Source: Kribbella albertanoniae (GTDB lineage Bacteria > Actinomycetota > Actinomycetes > Propionibacteriales > Kribbellaceae). Taken from it: 35,125 bases of DNA. Positions within the stretch are counted from its first letter, which is position 1. Each line of letters starts with the position of its first letter. Position numbers and translations under genes: made by a program. The stretch lies in the NCBI RefSeq assembly GCF_004348455.1, contig NZ_SMKA01000060.1, positions 1 through 35,125 on the forward strand, read 5' to 3'. Below are positions 6,957-15,400 of this stretch, piece by piece. The notes beneath the pieces are model-generated. The model saw only the letters and a list, made by a program, of their open reading frames with translations. It ran no database searches and had not been told where the DNA came from.

Positions 6957-7691
6957 TACGCCCAGCACGGTTTCCGCGTCGGCTTCGACTGGGGTCCGGT
7001 CGGTGCCGAGGTGGTTGCCGGACACCTGGTCGCCGTCGTCGACGTGCTGTCCTTCACCACCGCAGTCACCGTCGCGGCCGACCTCGGCATCGACGTCTAC
7101 CCGTATCGCTGGCGTGACGAGACAGCCGTCGCCTACGCGAGCCAGTACGACGCTCACCTGGCAGTCGGCCGTTCTGAAGCCGGCCCCGGTGACGTGAGTC
7201 TGTCCCCGGTCACCATCCGTCAGGCGACCGGAGTGACCCGGCTGGTGCTGCCGTCACCCAATGGCTCGACCGTCGCGCAGCAACTCAGCGACAGCGGTGC
7301 CACCGTCATCGCGGTCTCGCTCCGCAACCGGCTGGCCGCCGCGCAGTGGGCCAGCCAGCGTCTGGCCGCGGACCCCAGCCTGAAGGTCGTCGCGATCGCA
7401 GCCGGGGAGCGCTGGCGGGACGGCTCGCTCAGACCGGCCGTCGAGGACCTCTGGGGTGCAGGTGGATTCCTCAGCGCTCTGGATACAGACGACCTCTCAC
7501 CAGAGGCCCGAGCGGCAGTGGCGGCGTACGACGCGGTGGCCGACGAGCTGCCGACGCTCCTGCACGACTGCGCCGGCGGTCGCGAGCTCACGCAGTACGG
7601 TTATCCCGAAGACGTCCGGATCGCGGCAGAGGTAGATCAGAGTCTTTCGGTGCCGGTGCTGAAAGACGGTAAGCTGAGCGCATCAATCTGA
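6945..7691 (+). CDS. 2-phosphosulfolactate phosphatase family (ComB-like) protein
   Basis: A 248-residue protein of the ComB family. Visible family segments are VVDVLSFTTAVTVAADLG (residues about 27-44), VLPSPNGSTVAQQL, VAIAAGERWRDGSLRPAVEDLWGAGGFLSAL and the C-terminal YPEDVRIAAEVDQSLSVPVL. ComB removes phosphate from 2-phospho-3-sulfolactate in coenzyme M synthesis. Actinobacteria do not use that pathway in general, so the natural substrate here is open. The start is either ATG 6936 or ATG 6945; both fall inside a strong hairpin, so translation may be controlled or the site may depend on readthrough from DUF3151. Confidence 0.85.
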   Translation: MTSPYAQHGFRVGFDWGPVGAEVVAGHLVAVVDVLSFTTAVTVAADLGIDVYPYRWRDETAVAYASQYDAHLAVGRSEAGPGDVSLSPVTIRQATGVTRLVLPSPNGSTVAQQLSDSGATVIAVSLRNRLAAAQWASQRLAADPSLKVVAIAAGERWRDGSLRPAVEDLWGAGGFLSALDTDDLSPEARAAVAAYDAVADELPTLLHDCAGGRELTQYGYPEDVRIAAEVDQSLSVPVLKDGKLSASI

Positions 7692-7842
7692 AACGATGAT
7701 TTCTGCCCGTTGACAGAGCCGGTAGGCGGCGCGCGTCCCCGCTTCCTGCCGAACATGGACGGTTGTAGGCGGATTCGGCAGACCGGTGAAGCAGGACGCC
7801 CACGGTCGGTCCCCGCCCCGACGGGCAGCGGAAGGCTCTACC

Positions 7843-9036
7843 GTGCCGGCACTCACCGGACGGCTCAGCTACGCCCAAGTACTCCGTACTCCCGGGGCGT
7901 GGAAGTTCTACCTCGCAGCCGCACCTGCCCGCATCGGGATCGCCATGACGGGCCTCGGCATCGTCTGGCTGGTCCACGGATCCACTGACTCGTACGCCGT
8001 CGCCGGCACCGTGACGGGTGGCTTCGCCGTCGCCGAAGCGCTGGCCGGACCGCAGGTCGCCCGTCTGATCGACCGCTTCGGCCAGACCCGCACACTGCCG
8101 ATCATCCTGCTGGTCCACGCGATGACCATCGCAGTCCTGATCGGTCTGACCGTGGCGCAGTCATCACTCTGGGTGCTCGTCACCGCCGGTGTGCTGGCGG
8201 GCGCATCGCTACCCCAGCTGGGCGCACAAACCTCAGCACGCTGGTCCTACGCCTTGCGTGGATCACCTTTGCTGTCGTCCGCCTTCACACTCGAGGCCTT
8301 GAGCATCGGCATCGCCTTCCTGGTCGGCCCGGCGCTGGTCGGCCTGGTCAGCTCACTCTGGAGCCCAGTCGCCGGTTCTGCCCTCGCCACCGGGCTGGTG
8401 CTGGCCGGCGGATTCACGTTGGCCGCACAGCGTCGTACGGCGCCGCCCCCTGTCGGGCGTGGTCAGCAGGTGAGCTCAAGTCGCTTGCTGCACAAGCGAT
8501 TCCTTGCACTGGTGATGACGAACGTCGGTATCGGCTTGTTCTTCGGCAGCATGCAGGTCTCAGTCACCGCGTACGCCGTCACCCGCGGAACGCCGTCACT
8601 GGCCGGACCGCTCTACAGCATCACCAGTCTGGTCAGCCTGTTCGCTGGGTTCGCGTACGGCGCTCGCCGCTGGCGAATGGACGTCCAGAACCAGTTCGTC
8701 CTCGCACTGAGCATCCTCACCATCACGACGATCCCGCTGCTGGTCGTCGATCACCCCTGGGCAGTCGGAATCGCACTCGCCCTCCCTGGCTTGGCGATCG
8801 CGCCGTTCCAGACCATCTCCGCGGTACTCACCGAGTCGTCCGTCGAGCCAGCCGTACTGACCCAGGCCTTCACCTGGCTCAACTCTGGCGCTGCTGCGGG
8901 CATAGCACTCGGCGCGGCATTTGCCGGAGGCATCGTCGACAGCCAGAGCGCCCACCACGGCTTCGCCGTCGCGCTGCTGGCCGGACTACTTTCGACGACG
9001 ATGGCGATCGCGGTCAGATCGACCAGGATTCCGTGA
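7843..9036 (+). CDS. MFS transporter
   Basis: A 397-residue integral membrane protein with about 10-12 hydrophobic helices spread in two halves. The loop after helix 2 reads ARLIDRFGQTR, an imperfect version of the D-R-x-G-R-R signature of the major facilitator superfamily, and the second half repeats the pattern less clearly (YGARRW). It resembles actinobacterial efflux-type MFS proteins; the substrate is unknown. A GTG start at 7843 is preferred because GGAAGG lies seven bases before it; an upstream GTG at 7786 has no ribosome site. The gene ends in the nested-palindrome repeat at 9057, convergent with the sugar ABC operon. Confidence 0.88.
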   Translation: MPALTGRLSYAQVLRTPGAWKFYLAAAPARIGIAMTGLGIVWLVHGSTDSYAVAGTVTGGFAVAEALAGPQVARLIDRFGQTRTLPIILLVHAMTIAVLIGLTVAQSSLWVLVTAGVLAGASLPQLGAQTSARWSYALRGSPLLSSAFTLEALSIGIAFLVGPALVGLVSSLWSPVAGSALATGLVLAGGFTLAAQRRTAPPPVGRGQQVSSSRLLHKRFLALVMTNVGIGLFFGSMQVSVTAYAVTRGTPSLAGPLYSITSLVSLFAGFAYGARRWRMDVQNQFVLALSILTITTIPLLVVDHPWAVGIALALPGLAIAPFQTISAVLTESSVEPAVLTQAFTWLNSGAAAGIALGAAFAGGIVDSQSAHHGFAVALLAGLLSTTMAIAVRSTRIP

Positions 9037-9056
9037 CGGGCACCGCCCTCCAACTC

Positions 9057-9136
9057 AGGGGGGTGTGGACAGTCTGTGGTGGGTGTGAATAAGTAATGAC
9101 CTGTTCACGCCCACCGTTTCCTGTTCAAGCCCCCGG
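9057..9136. repeat. nested-palindrome dispersed repeat, copy 1
   Basis: Two left arms (about 9057-9071 and 9078-9092, of the type GGTGGGTGTGAATAAG) are followed by two right arms, CTGTTCACGCCCACC (9101-9115) and CTGTTCAAGCCCCCG (9121-9135), so that one inverted repeat encloses another. The same design and much of the same sequence recur at 34607-34687. The copy lies between two convergent gene ends (MFS and ABC permease), where it may terminate transcription from both sides. Confidence 0.75.
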
Positions 9137-9184
9137 TTGTTGGCTCGGCCGGGTGCGGTGCCCGGTTGCCCGCGCAGTAACGGG

Positions 9185-10012
9185 CTATCCCTTGAGGCCG
9201 CTGGAGAAGCCTCGGATTACGTAGCGCTGCAGGAGTAGGAAGATGATCAGGATCGGTAGCGCGGCGAGCACCAGGCCGGCTGCGACCAGGCCGTAGTCGG
9301 ACGTGTATTCGTTGACGAAGGCAAAGATTCGGACCGGTACTGTCTCGCGGCCGGAGCCGCCGAGGTAGAGCAGTGGGGTGAAGAAGTCGTTCCAGATGTG
9401 GACGGCGTTGAGGATCAGTACGGTGCCGGTGATCGGTCGCAGCAGCGGGAAGATCACGTGCCGGAAGGCCTGCAGGTGTGAAGCCCCGTCGATCAGCGCC
9501 GCGTTGGTGTAGTCGGCGGGCAGGGACCGGATGAAACCGGTGTAGAGGAACACCGTGAAGGGCAGCTGGATCCCGGTGTAGAACAGGATCATGCCCTGGT
9601 ACGTCCCGAGCAGGCCCAGGTCGTTGACGAGCTGGTACAGCGGAATCATGCCGAGCTGGAACGGCAGGATGATCCCGACCAGGAACAGGATGTAGAGGCT
9701 GTAACTCAACCGCGAGGCGCGGCGAGCGAGGAAGTACGCGGCCAACGAACCGAGCACGATCAGCGCGACCACACTGGTCACGGTGATCAGGGTGCTGTTG
9801 AGCAGCGCCGAGCCGAGCGACGCCGACTGCCAGGCCGTGCCGAAGCTGTCCACCGACGGCGGATTGGGTGGCGAGAGTGGTGCGTTCGCGATCTGCCCGG
9901 GATCCTTGAACGCCAGTGTGACAAGGGCGTAGACCGGGAACAAGAAGGCGACTGCAACGGCCACCATCACAAGCTCGAGCACAAACGTGCGTGGCCGGTA
10001 CGGCGTCCTCAT
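9185..10012 (-). CDS. carbohydrate ABC transporter permease (MalG type)
   Basis: A 275-residue inner-membrane protein with six predicted helices: one at residues 11-31 and five in the transport core. The cytoplasmic coupling (EAA) loop is visible as NAALIDGASHLQAFRHVIFPLLRP, which contacts an ATPase. It is the third gene of a minus-strand operon (binding protein, MalF-type permease, MalG-type permease); its ATG overlaps the previous stop codon in ATGA. No ATPase gene follows, so the importer probably relies on a shared ATPase such as MsiK encoded elsewhere, as known for CUT1 sugar importers in Streptomyces. The substrate is inferred to be an oligosaccharide, perhaps from rhamnogalacturonan, from the neighbouring lyase gene. 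Confidence 0.93.
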   Translation of the reverse strand: MRTPYRPRTFVLELVMVAVAVAFLFPVYALVTLAFKDPGQIANAPLSPPNPPSVDSFGTAWQSASLGSALLNSTLITVTSVVALIVLGSLAAYFLARRASRLSYSLYILFLVGIILPFQLGMIPLYQLVNDLGLLGTYQGMILFYTGIQLPFTVFLYTGFIRSLPADYTNAALIDGASHLQAFRHVIFPLLRPITGTVLILNAVHIWNDFFTPLLYLGGSGRETVPVRIFAFVNEYTSDYGLVAAGLVLAALPILIIFLLLQRYVIRGFSSGLKG

Positions 10013-10911
10013 GCGGCCGTCTCCCTCTTCCGCAGGTAGCCGATCTGGACGAAGGACACCGCCGCGACGAAGATCGCCAATACCAGCGCAACCGCGGTGC
10101 TGTAACCGAACTTGCCGAACACGAACGCCTGTTTGTAGAGCACGGTCGACAAGGTGTCGGTGGCATAGCCAGGACCACCGTTGGTCATCGCGATGATCTG
10201 GGTGAACAACGTCAGCCCACCGACAGTGGACAGCATCACGTTGATCGTCACGGCCGGCGCGAGCAGCGGCCAGGTGATGTGCCGGAACCGCGCAACCGTC
10301 CCGGCACCGTCCACCATCGCCGACTCGTGCAGCTCCGGCGGCACGCCTTCCAGCCCGGCCAGGAAGATCACCATCGAGTACCCGGCGCATTGCCAGATCA
10401 CTGTGAACGCGACCGACCAGATCGCCAGCGACGGATTCCCCAGCCAGTCCTGGCGTAGCGCGCCGAGGCCGACCGCCCCGAGCGCGGCATTGAGTCCTGC
10501 GTCGGGGGCCGGGTTGTAGACGTACTTCCAGAGGAACGACACCATCACCGGACTGACCACGACCGGCGCGAAGAAGATCACCCGCAGCACCATCCGGCTC
10601 TTGATGGTGGTGTGTACGCCGAGCGCCAGCAGCAACCCCAGCCCGTTCTGCACCACCACGATCGCAACGGTGAGCAGCAGCGTGTTCCGCAACGCACCAA
10701 GCGCTTGGTCGTCGTGGAGCAGTTGCTGGAAGTTCTCCAGCCCCACGAATGACCGTTCCTCCCCGACACCGGACCAGTCCGTGAACGCCGACCCCGCGCC
10801 GACGATGCTCGGGTAGAGCATCACCAAGGCGTAGACCAGCAACGCCGGTACGGCGAACATCCAGGGTGGCGCGATGCCGCCGCGCCCGCCCATCCGCCGT
10901 ACCGTCGTCAT
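10009..10911 (-). CDS. carbohydrate ABC transporter permease (MalF/UgpA type)
   Basis: A 300-residue inner-membrane protein with six predicted helices. It begins with a short basic cytoplasmic tail and the helix PPWMFAVPALLVYALVMLYP, which is typical of CUT1 permeases. The EAA coupling loop reads ESAMVDGAGTVARFRHITWPLLAP, and the late segment TNGGPGYATDTLSTVLYKQAF is characteristic of the MalF/UgpA side of the pair. It overlaps the binding-protein stop codon and the next permease start by ATGA at each end, so the three products are translationally coupled and should form one importer. Confidence 0.93.
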   Translation of the reverse strand: MTTVRRMGGRGGIAPPWMFAVPALLVYALVMLYPSIVGAGSAFTDWSGVGEERSFVGLENFQQLLHDDQALGALRNTLLLTVAIVVVQNGLGLLLALGVHTTIKSRMVLRVIFFAPVVVSPVMVSFLWKYVYNPAPDAGLNAALGAVGLGALRQDWLGNPSLAIWSVAFTVIWQCAGYSMVIFLAGLEGVPPELHESAMVDGAGTVARFRHITWPLLAPAVTINVMLSTVGGLTLFTQIIAMTNGGPGYATDTLSTVLYKQAFVFGKFGYSTAVALVLAIFVAAVSFVQIGYLRKRETAA

Positions 10912-12194
10912 GCGCTCTTCCGGTAGGCCTCGTCCATCTTCTTCAGTGCTCCGTCGACTGTGGTTTTCCCGCCGAGCAGCTCCTGGACGACGGCGAAGTG
11001 CGTGGGCTGGACCTCCGCGTTCGGCCAGCGCTGGTCCATGAACGGGACCGCCTTGTTGTCCGCCAGATAAGGCAGGAAGGGCTTCAGAACCGGATCGACC
11101 TTCGCCTCGCCCTCGGAGTACAAGGGAACACACGCGACCGCCTCGGCCCAGGCGTTGACGACGTCGGGCTGTGCGCAGAACTCGATGAACTTGCGGGCCT
11201 GGTCGGCCTTCTTGCTCTTCGCGCTGACGGAGATGCCGACCACGATCCCGCCCGGGATCCAGTTGTCCGCGACGGTGTCGGTCGCCGGGAACGGGAACAT
11301 CCCGAGGTCGTCCGGCTTCGGCGCGGCGGCCCGGTAGGCCTGTAGAACGGCCGAGACCTGAACAGCCATCGCAGCCTTGCCGGTGCCGACCATCGAGGTG
11401 GCTTGCTCGTACGTCGTTCCGTTCGGGTTCGCGTTGAAGTAGCCGCGCTTCTGCAGTTCCAGGTACTTGTTCATCGCGTCGGCCCAGCCGGATCCCGCGA
11501 AGGACGCCGAGCCTGCTGCCATCTTGTCGTCGAAGTCGGGCTGCTTGGCGTAGACCGTGCCTGGGACCAGCGCGTAGTTGATCAGCTGCGTCACCCACGG
11601 GGTCTGTGCGCCCAGTGCGAGTGGCACGATGCCCTTCTTTTTAAGGGTTTCACAGACTGTCAGCAGTTCGCTCCAGGTCGTCGGCGGCTCGACCCCTGCG
11701 CTCGCGAAGGCCTTCTTGTTGTAGATGGCGCCGAGCACGCTGGTACCCGGCGAGAAGATGTAGGTCTTGCCGTCCTGCTGGTAGGCGCCCTTGAAGCCGG
11801 TAGGGATCTTCTGGGTCCAGGCCTGGTCGCTCAGATCCCCCAGCAGCTTCGCCTTGCTCAGCTGGACCATCGACATCGCGCTGCCGTTGCCCGGGTAGAC
11901 CGCGTGCAGATCCGGCGCGTTGCCGGCCGCCAACTGCGCCCGCAGCGAGGTCTGCAACTGGTCGGCGGGCGAGAAGGACAGGTTGAAGTCGAAGTCGGCG
12001 TTCTTCGCCTTGTACTCCTCCAGCGCCTTACGGAGACCGGCCTCCTGGCTGCCCGCGCCGATCACCTTCAGCTGGCCGCCGCCGGAGCCGGAGGAGCTGC
12101 CACCACACGCCGCCAGGGTGCTGGCCGCTGTCACCCCACCCGCCAGCTGCAAGAGACGCCGACGGCTGACGGGACGCTCGAATACGGATGCCAC
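10908..12194 (-). CDS. sugar ABC transporter substrate-binding lipoprotein
   Basis: A 428-residue exported lipoprotein. The leader SRRRLLQLAGGVTAASTLAAC has a twin-arginine pattern (residues 11-13) and a lipobox LAAC with the acylated Cys30, followed by a Ser/Gly linker. The mature part is a family-1 extracellular solute-binding protein: APDLHAVYPGNG, YIFSPGTSVLGAIYNKKAFASAGVEPPTTWSELL, a GKAAMAVQVS segment, and a C-terminal ELLGGKTTVDGALKKMDEAYR. It catches a sugar or oligosaccharide outside the membrane for the two permeases encoded downstream. The GTG start at 12194 has AGGAGG five bases upstream. A strong promoter and palindromes lie upstream. The ligand is not known. Confidence 0.93.
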   Translation of the reverse strand: MASVFERPVSRRRLLQLAGGVTAASTLAACGGSSSGSGGGQLKVIGAGSQEAGLRKALEEYKAKNADFDFNLSFSPADQLQTSLRAQLAAGNAPDLHAVYPGNGSAMSMVQLSKAKLLGDLSDQAWTQKIPTGFKGAYQQDGKTYIFSPGTSVLGAIYNKKAFASAGVEPPTTWSELLTVCETLKKKGIVPLALGAQTPWVTQLINYALVPGTVYAKQPDFDDKMAAGSASFAGSGWADAMNKYLELQKRGYFNANPNGTTYEQATSMVGTGKAAMAVQVSAVLQAYRAAAPKPDDLGMFPFPATDTVADNWIPGGIVVGISVSAKSKKADQARKFIEFCAQPDVVNAWAEAVACVPLYSEGEAKVDPVLKPFLPYLADNKAVPFMDQRWPNAEVQPTHFAVVQELLGGKTTVDGALKKMDEAYRKSA

Positions 12195-12230
12195 GGTTCC
12201 TCCTGAGCTCGGGAAATATCGTCGAATGAC

Positions 12231-12261
12231 GTGAATTCACCGGAAAGAAGCGTTAACTTCT
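12231..12261 (-). promoter_or_regulatory. palindromic operator candidates of the sugar ABC operon
   Basis: Two palindromes lie just downstream of the predicted promoter: AGAAGTTAACGCTTCT on the minus strand (12246-12261, 5-bp arms with six bases between) and GTGAATTCAC (12231-12240, perfect). Their place, from about +4 to +35, suits a repressor. The first shares the core AACGCTT with the site in front of the lyase gene at 12426-12439. The cognate regulator is not encoded in the window. Confidence 0.5.
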
Positions 12262-12271
12262 CACGCCGCGC

Positions 12272-12301
12272 ACGCTACGGACGGCGTGGAGCGGGTGTCA
12301 A
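12272..12301 (-). promoter_or_regulatory. promoter of the sugar ABC operon
   Basis: On the minus strand a consensus -35 box TTGACA (12296-12301) and a -10 box TAGCGT (12272-12277) are separated by 18 bases. Transcription would begin near 12265, about 70 bases before the GTG of the binding-protein gene. Confidence 0.6.
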
Positions 12302-12382
12302 GAGCTCCGCGACCTGTGTTGAAAGGATTCAGTCCTGTCCGATAGTGGCCATCAGTGACCGACCGGGACGGTCGATGAACCG

Positions 12383-12410
12383 TTGTTCGCCGGTCAGCGG
12401 GCGTGATACT
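12383..12410 (+). promoter_or_regulatory. candidate promoter of the esterase-lyase gene
   Basis: TTGTTC (12383-12388), 16 bases, GATACT (12405-12410). A second possible pair, TTGAAA with GATAGT, lies at 12319-12346. Either would give a leader that includes the candidate operator at 12426. Between the two is a further palindrome, CGACCG-GGA-CGGTCG (12360-12374). Confidence 0.4.
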
Positions 12411-12425
12411 CATCCAGTCTCAATG

Positions 12426-12439
12426 GGAGAACGCTTTCC
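12426..12439 (+). promoter_or_regulatory. LacI-type operator candidate before the esterase-lyase gene
   Basis: GGAGAACGCTTTCC is a partial palindrome around a central CG, the shape of LacI-family operators. It lies within the first 25 transcribed bases if the promoter at 12383 is right, and shares AACGCTT with the operator candidate of the divergent ABC operon. An exact 11-base direct repeat (TTGACTCTCCG at 12441-12451 and 12452-12462) follows it. Confidence 0.4.
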
Positions 12440-12482
12440 GTTGACTCTCCGTTGACTCTCCGTCGCCGTCCCCAGGAGCTCG

Positions 12483-15400
12483 ATGATGACTGTCCGCAGG
12501 GCGCTCGCCGTACTGCTTCCGCTGGTCCTGACAGCTCCGCTGGTCCAGCCGACCTCCGCCGTGGCCGCATCCACGGCAGAGGTCGCCTATCGCTTCGACT
12601 TCGGCCCCTCAGGCAGTGCGGTCGCGGATGGATACACGGCCGTCGGCCCAGTCGCCTACGAGGCCGGCCGCGGTTACGGCTTCGCCGATCCGGCCAAGGT
12701 GACAGCGGTCGACCGAGGCACTGGTGACGCCCTGCGGACCGACTTCGTCGCGGTCTCCGGTACGTCGTTCGTCGTCGACCTGCCGAATGGCGACTACACG
12801 GTCGCGCTGGTGGCCGGTGATGCCACCGAGGCGAGCGAGATCGCGATCACCGGCGAGAAAATGGCCAAGGTCCAGCTCACCCCGAAGCCGGCCGCCGAAT
12901 ACCTGGCGATGACCTTCCCGATCTCCCTGATCGACGGTCAGCTGAACCTCGACTTCAGCGGCACCGCCGCCAAAATCAACTCGCTGGTGATCACCCGCTC
13001 GCCGGCCCGGACAGCCGGGGCGAAGCCGACCGCCTTCCTGGCCGGCGACTCGACCGTGCAGACCTACGACCCCGGGTTCGCGCCGCAGGCCGGCTGGGGC
13101 CAGATGCTCGGCCGGTTCCTCAGCAACGACGTACTCGTTGTGAACAAGGCGATTGGCGGCCGGAGCTCGAAGAACTTCATCAGCCAAGGCCGACTGGACG
13201 AAATCCTGCGGACGATCCGGCCGGCCGACTACCTGTTCATCCAGTTCGGCCACAACGACGCCACCCAAGGCGTCGACGACCGCTACGCCTCGCCCGCGGA
13301 CTACAAGGAGTACCTGCGGACCTACGTGCACGGCACCCGCCAGCGCGGGGGAGTGCCGGTCCTGGTCACCCCGGTCTCCCGGCGAAGCTTCGACGCGGCG
13401 ACCGGCAAGTTCAATGTGAGCTTCCCCGAGTACGTCGCCAAGATGATCGAACTGGCCGCCGAGGAAGACGTCGACCTGGTCGACCTGTCCGCCTCCAGCC
13501 GCGCCTACCTCGACCAGATCGGACCGGATGCGGCGAAGGCCGTCTTCCTGCACGTCGACCCAGGTGTCTATCCCGGCCGCCCGAACGGAACCGTCGATGA
13601 CACGCACTTCCAGGAGTACGGCGCGATCCAGTTGGCCCGTCTGGTCGCCACGGACATCGCCAAGCTGGATGTCCCGCTGGCGGATGAAGTGATCGAGGTA
13701 GCGCCGCCCGCGAACGTTCCGGCCGCCCCTACCGGTCTGATGGCGAGCAGCGTTTCCAACGCCGGCGCCGTACTGCGTTGGACTGCGCCCGCTGGTGCCG
13801 ACATCTACCGCATCTACCGCAAGACCGCCTCGGCCCCGGACACGGCGTACGCGCTCGTTGGCACTACGACGACCACTAGTGCGGTGGTGCAGGGACTGGC
13901 CGAGGGGGAGAGCTACTCGTATCGACTGGGGGCAGTCAACGGGCGTGGCGAGTCGGAGCCTTCGGTGGCAACCACGTTCACGACCAAGCGAGCGAAGTAC
14001 AAGTTCGACTTCCAGCCGGTGGGAGCACCGGTGGCCGCCGGGTACACCGAGGTCAACCGGACCACGACGTACACGACCGAGCGGGGCTTCGGATTCACTC
14101 AGGCACCGGAGGCACTGGCCGATAGGGACCGTGGCAGTACGGCGGGAGTGCCCAACGATCTGCAGCGGGACTTCGTGCTGTCGGGGAGCCCGTTCGAGTT
14201 CAAGCTGGACGTTCCGAACGGGACGTACATGGTCAAGACGTACAGCGGCGACTGGATCGGCAGCAGCCGGACCGACTTCGCCATCGAAGGCCGGCCGGTC
14301 GGCAGCGGGAACGCCGGCCGGGAGAGCGTGACCGAGAAGCTGAACGGTCCGGTCTCGGTCGCGGACGGGCAGCTGAACATCGTGATCAGCGGAACCGGCG
14401 CACGCCTGAACGGGATCGACGTCACGCCGCTGCTGGTGGCCCCGGCGAACCTGAAGGTCGATTCGGTCGCCCCGCAAGCGCCCAGCGCGACGCTCAGTTG
14501 GGACGCGGAAGCAGATGCTGTCGGCTACCGGCTCTACCGGCAAGGGCCGGGCGACGAGAAGCCGGTCAAGGTGGCGGATCAGGCCGCTCCGGGCTTCGTC
14601 GACTCCACCGTGACCGCGGGGCTGGAGTACGCCTATCACGTGACCGCGATCGACAACATCGGCGTGGAGTCGGTGCCCTCGGCAACAGTCCGAGCCTCGG
14701 TCGTCGACCCGGCGGTGGTTGTCCCGGCCGCGCCGACGAAGCTCAAGCTGACGGCGATCCACAAGCATGACCTCACCTTCGGGTGGAAGAAGAGCAAGGC
14801 GGCGGGGAGCTACCTGATCGCGCGGGCGGAAACCCCGGACGGGCCGTACCAGGTGGTCGGCCGGACGGCTGCGACGTCGTACAAGGACCGTGCGGTTCTC
14901 ACCACGATCAAGTACTACTACCAGGTCTCGGCCGTGAATGCCGGCGGTGTCTCGGCTGCTTCGGCGACGCTGGAAACCCCTGCTGTCACAGTGCTCAAAC
15001 GGCAGGCGGAGTACCTGGATCGCGCGCCGTCCGCGGTGCCGACTGCTGACGGCAAGGTGCTGGTGGGCTGGCGACTACTCGGGACGGACCCTGCGTCCAT
15101 AGCGTTCCACGTGTACCGCGACGGAGTCCGGATCACGCCGCAGCCGCTAGTGGACGCCACGAGCCTGCTGGACCCAGCTGGTACGGCGAAGTCGCGCTAC
15201 CGGGTGACCGCAGTGTTCAACAAGAGGGAGACGCCGGTCACCGCCGAGTTCGGCACGTGGGCTCAGAGCTACTTCTCGCTCCGCCTCGACAAGCCGGCGG
15301 ACGACTACACGAAGGACGGCCAGCCGTATACGTACAGCGCAGGCGATGCCAGCGTCGGTGATGTCGACGGCGACGGCAGTTACGAGATCATCCAGCTGTG

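Noticed and set aside
9185..12194. Complete ABC importer including its own ATPase
   Set aside because: No Walker A or LSGGQ motif is encoded next to the permeases; the operon ends at 9185 in a repeat.
12609..14768. A 719-residue minus-strand open frame within the esterase-lyase gene
   Set aside because: The plus-strand product has clear esterase, FN3 and binding modules over the same span; the minus-strand frame shows no domain.
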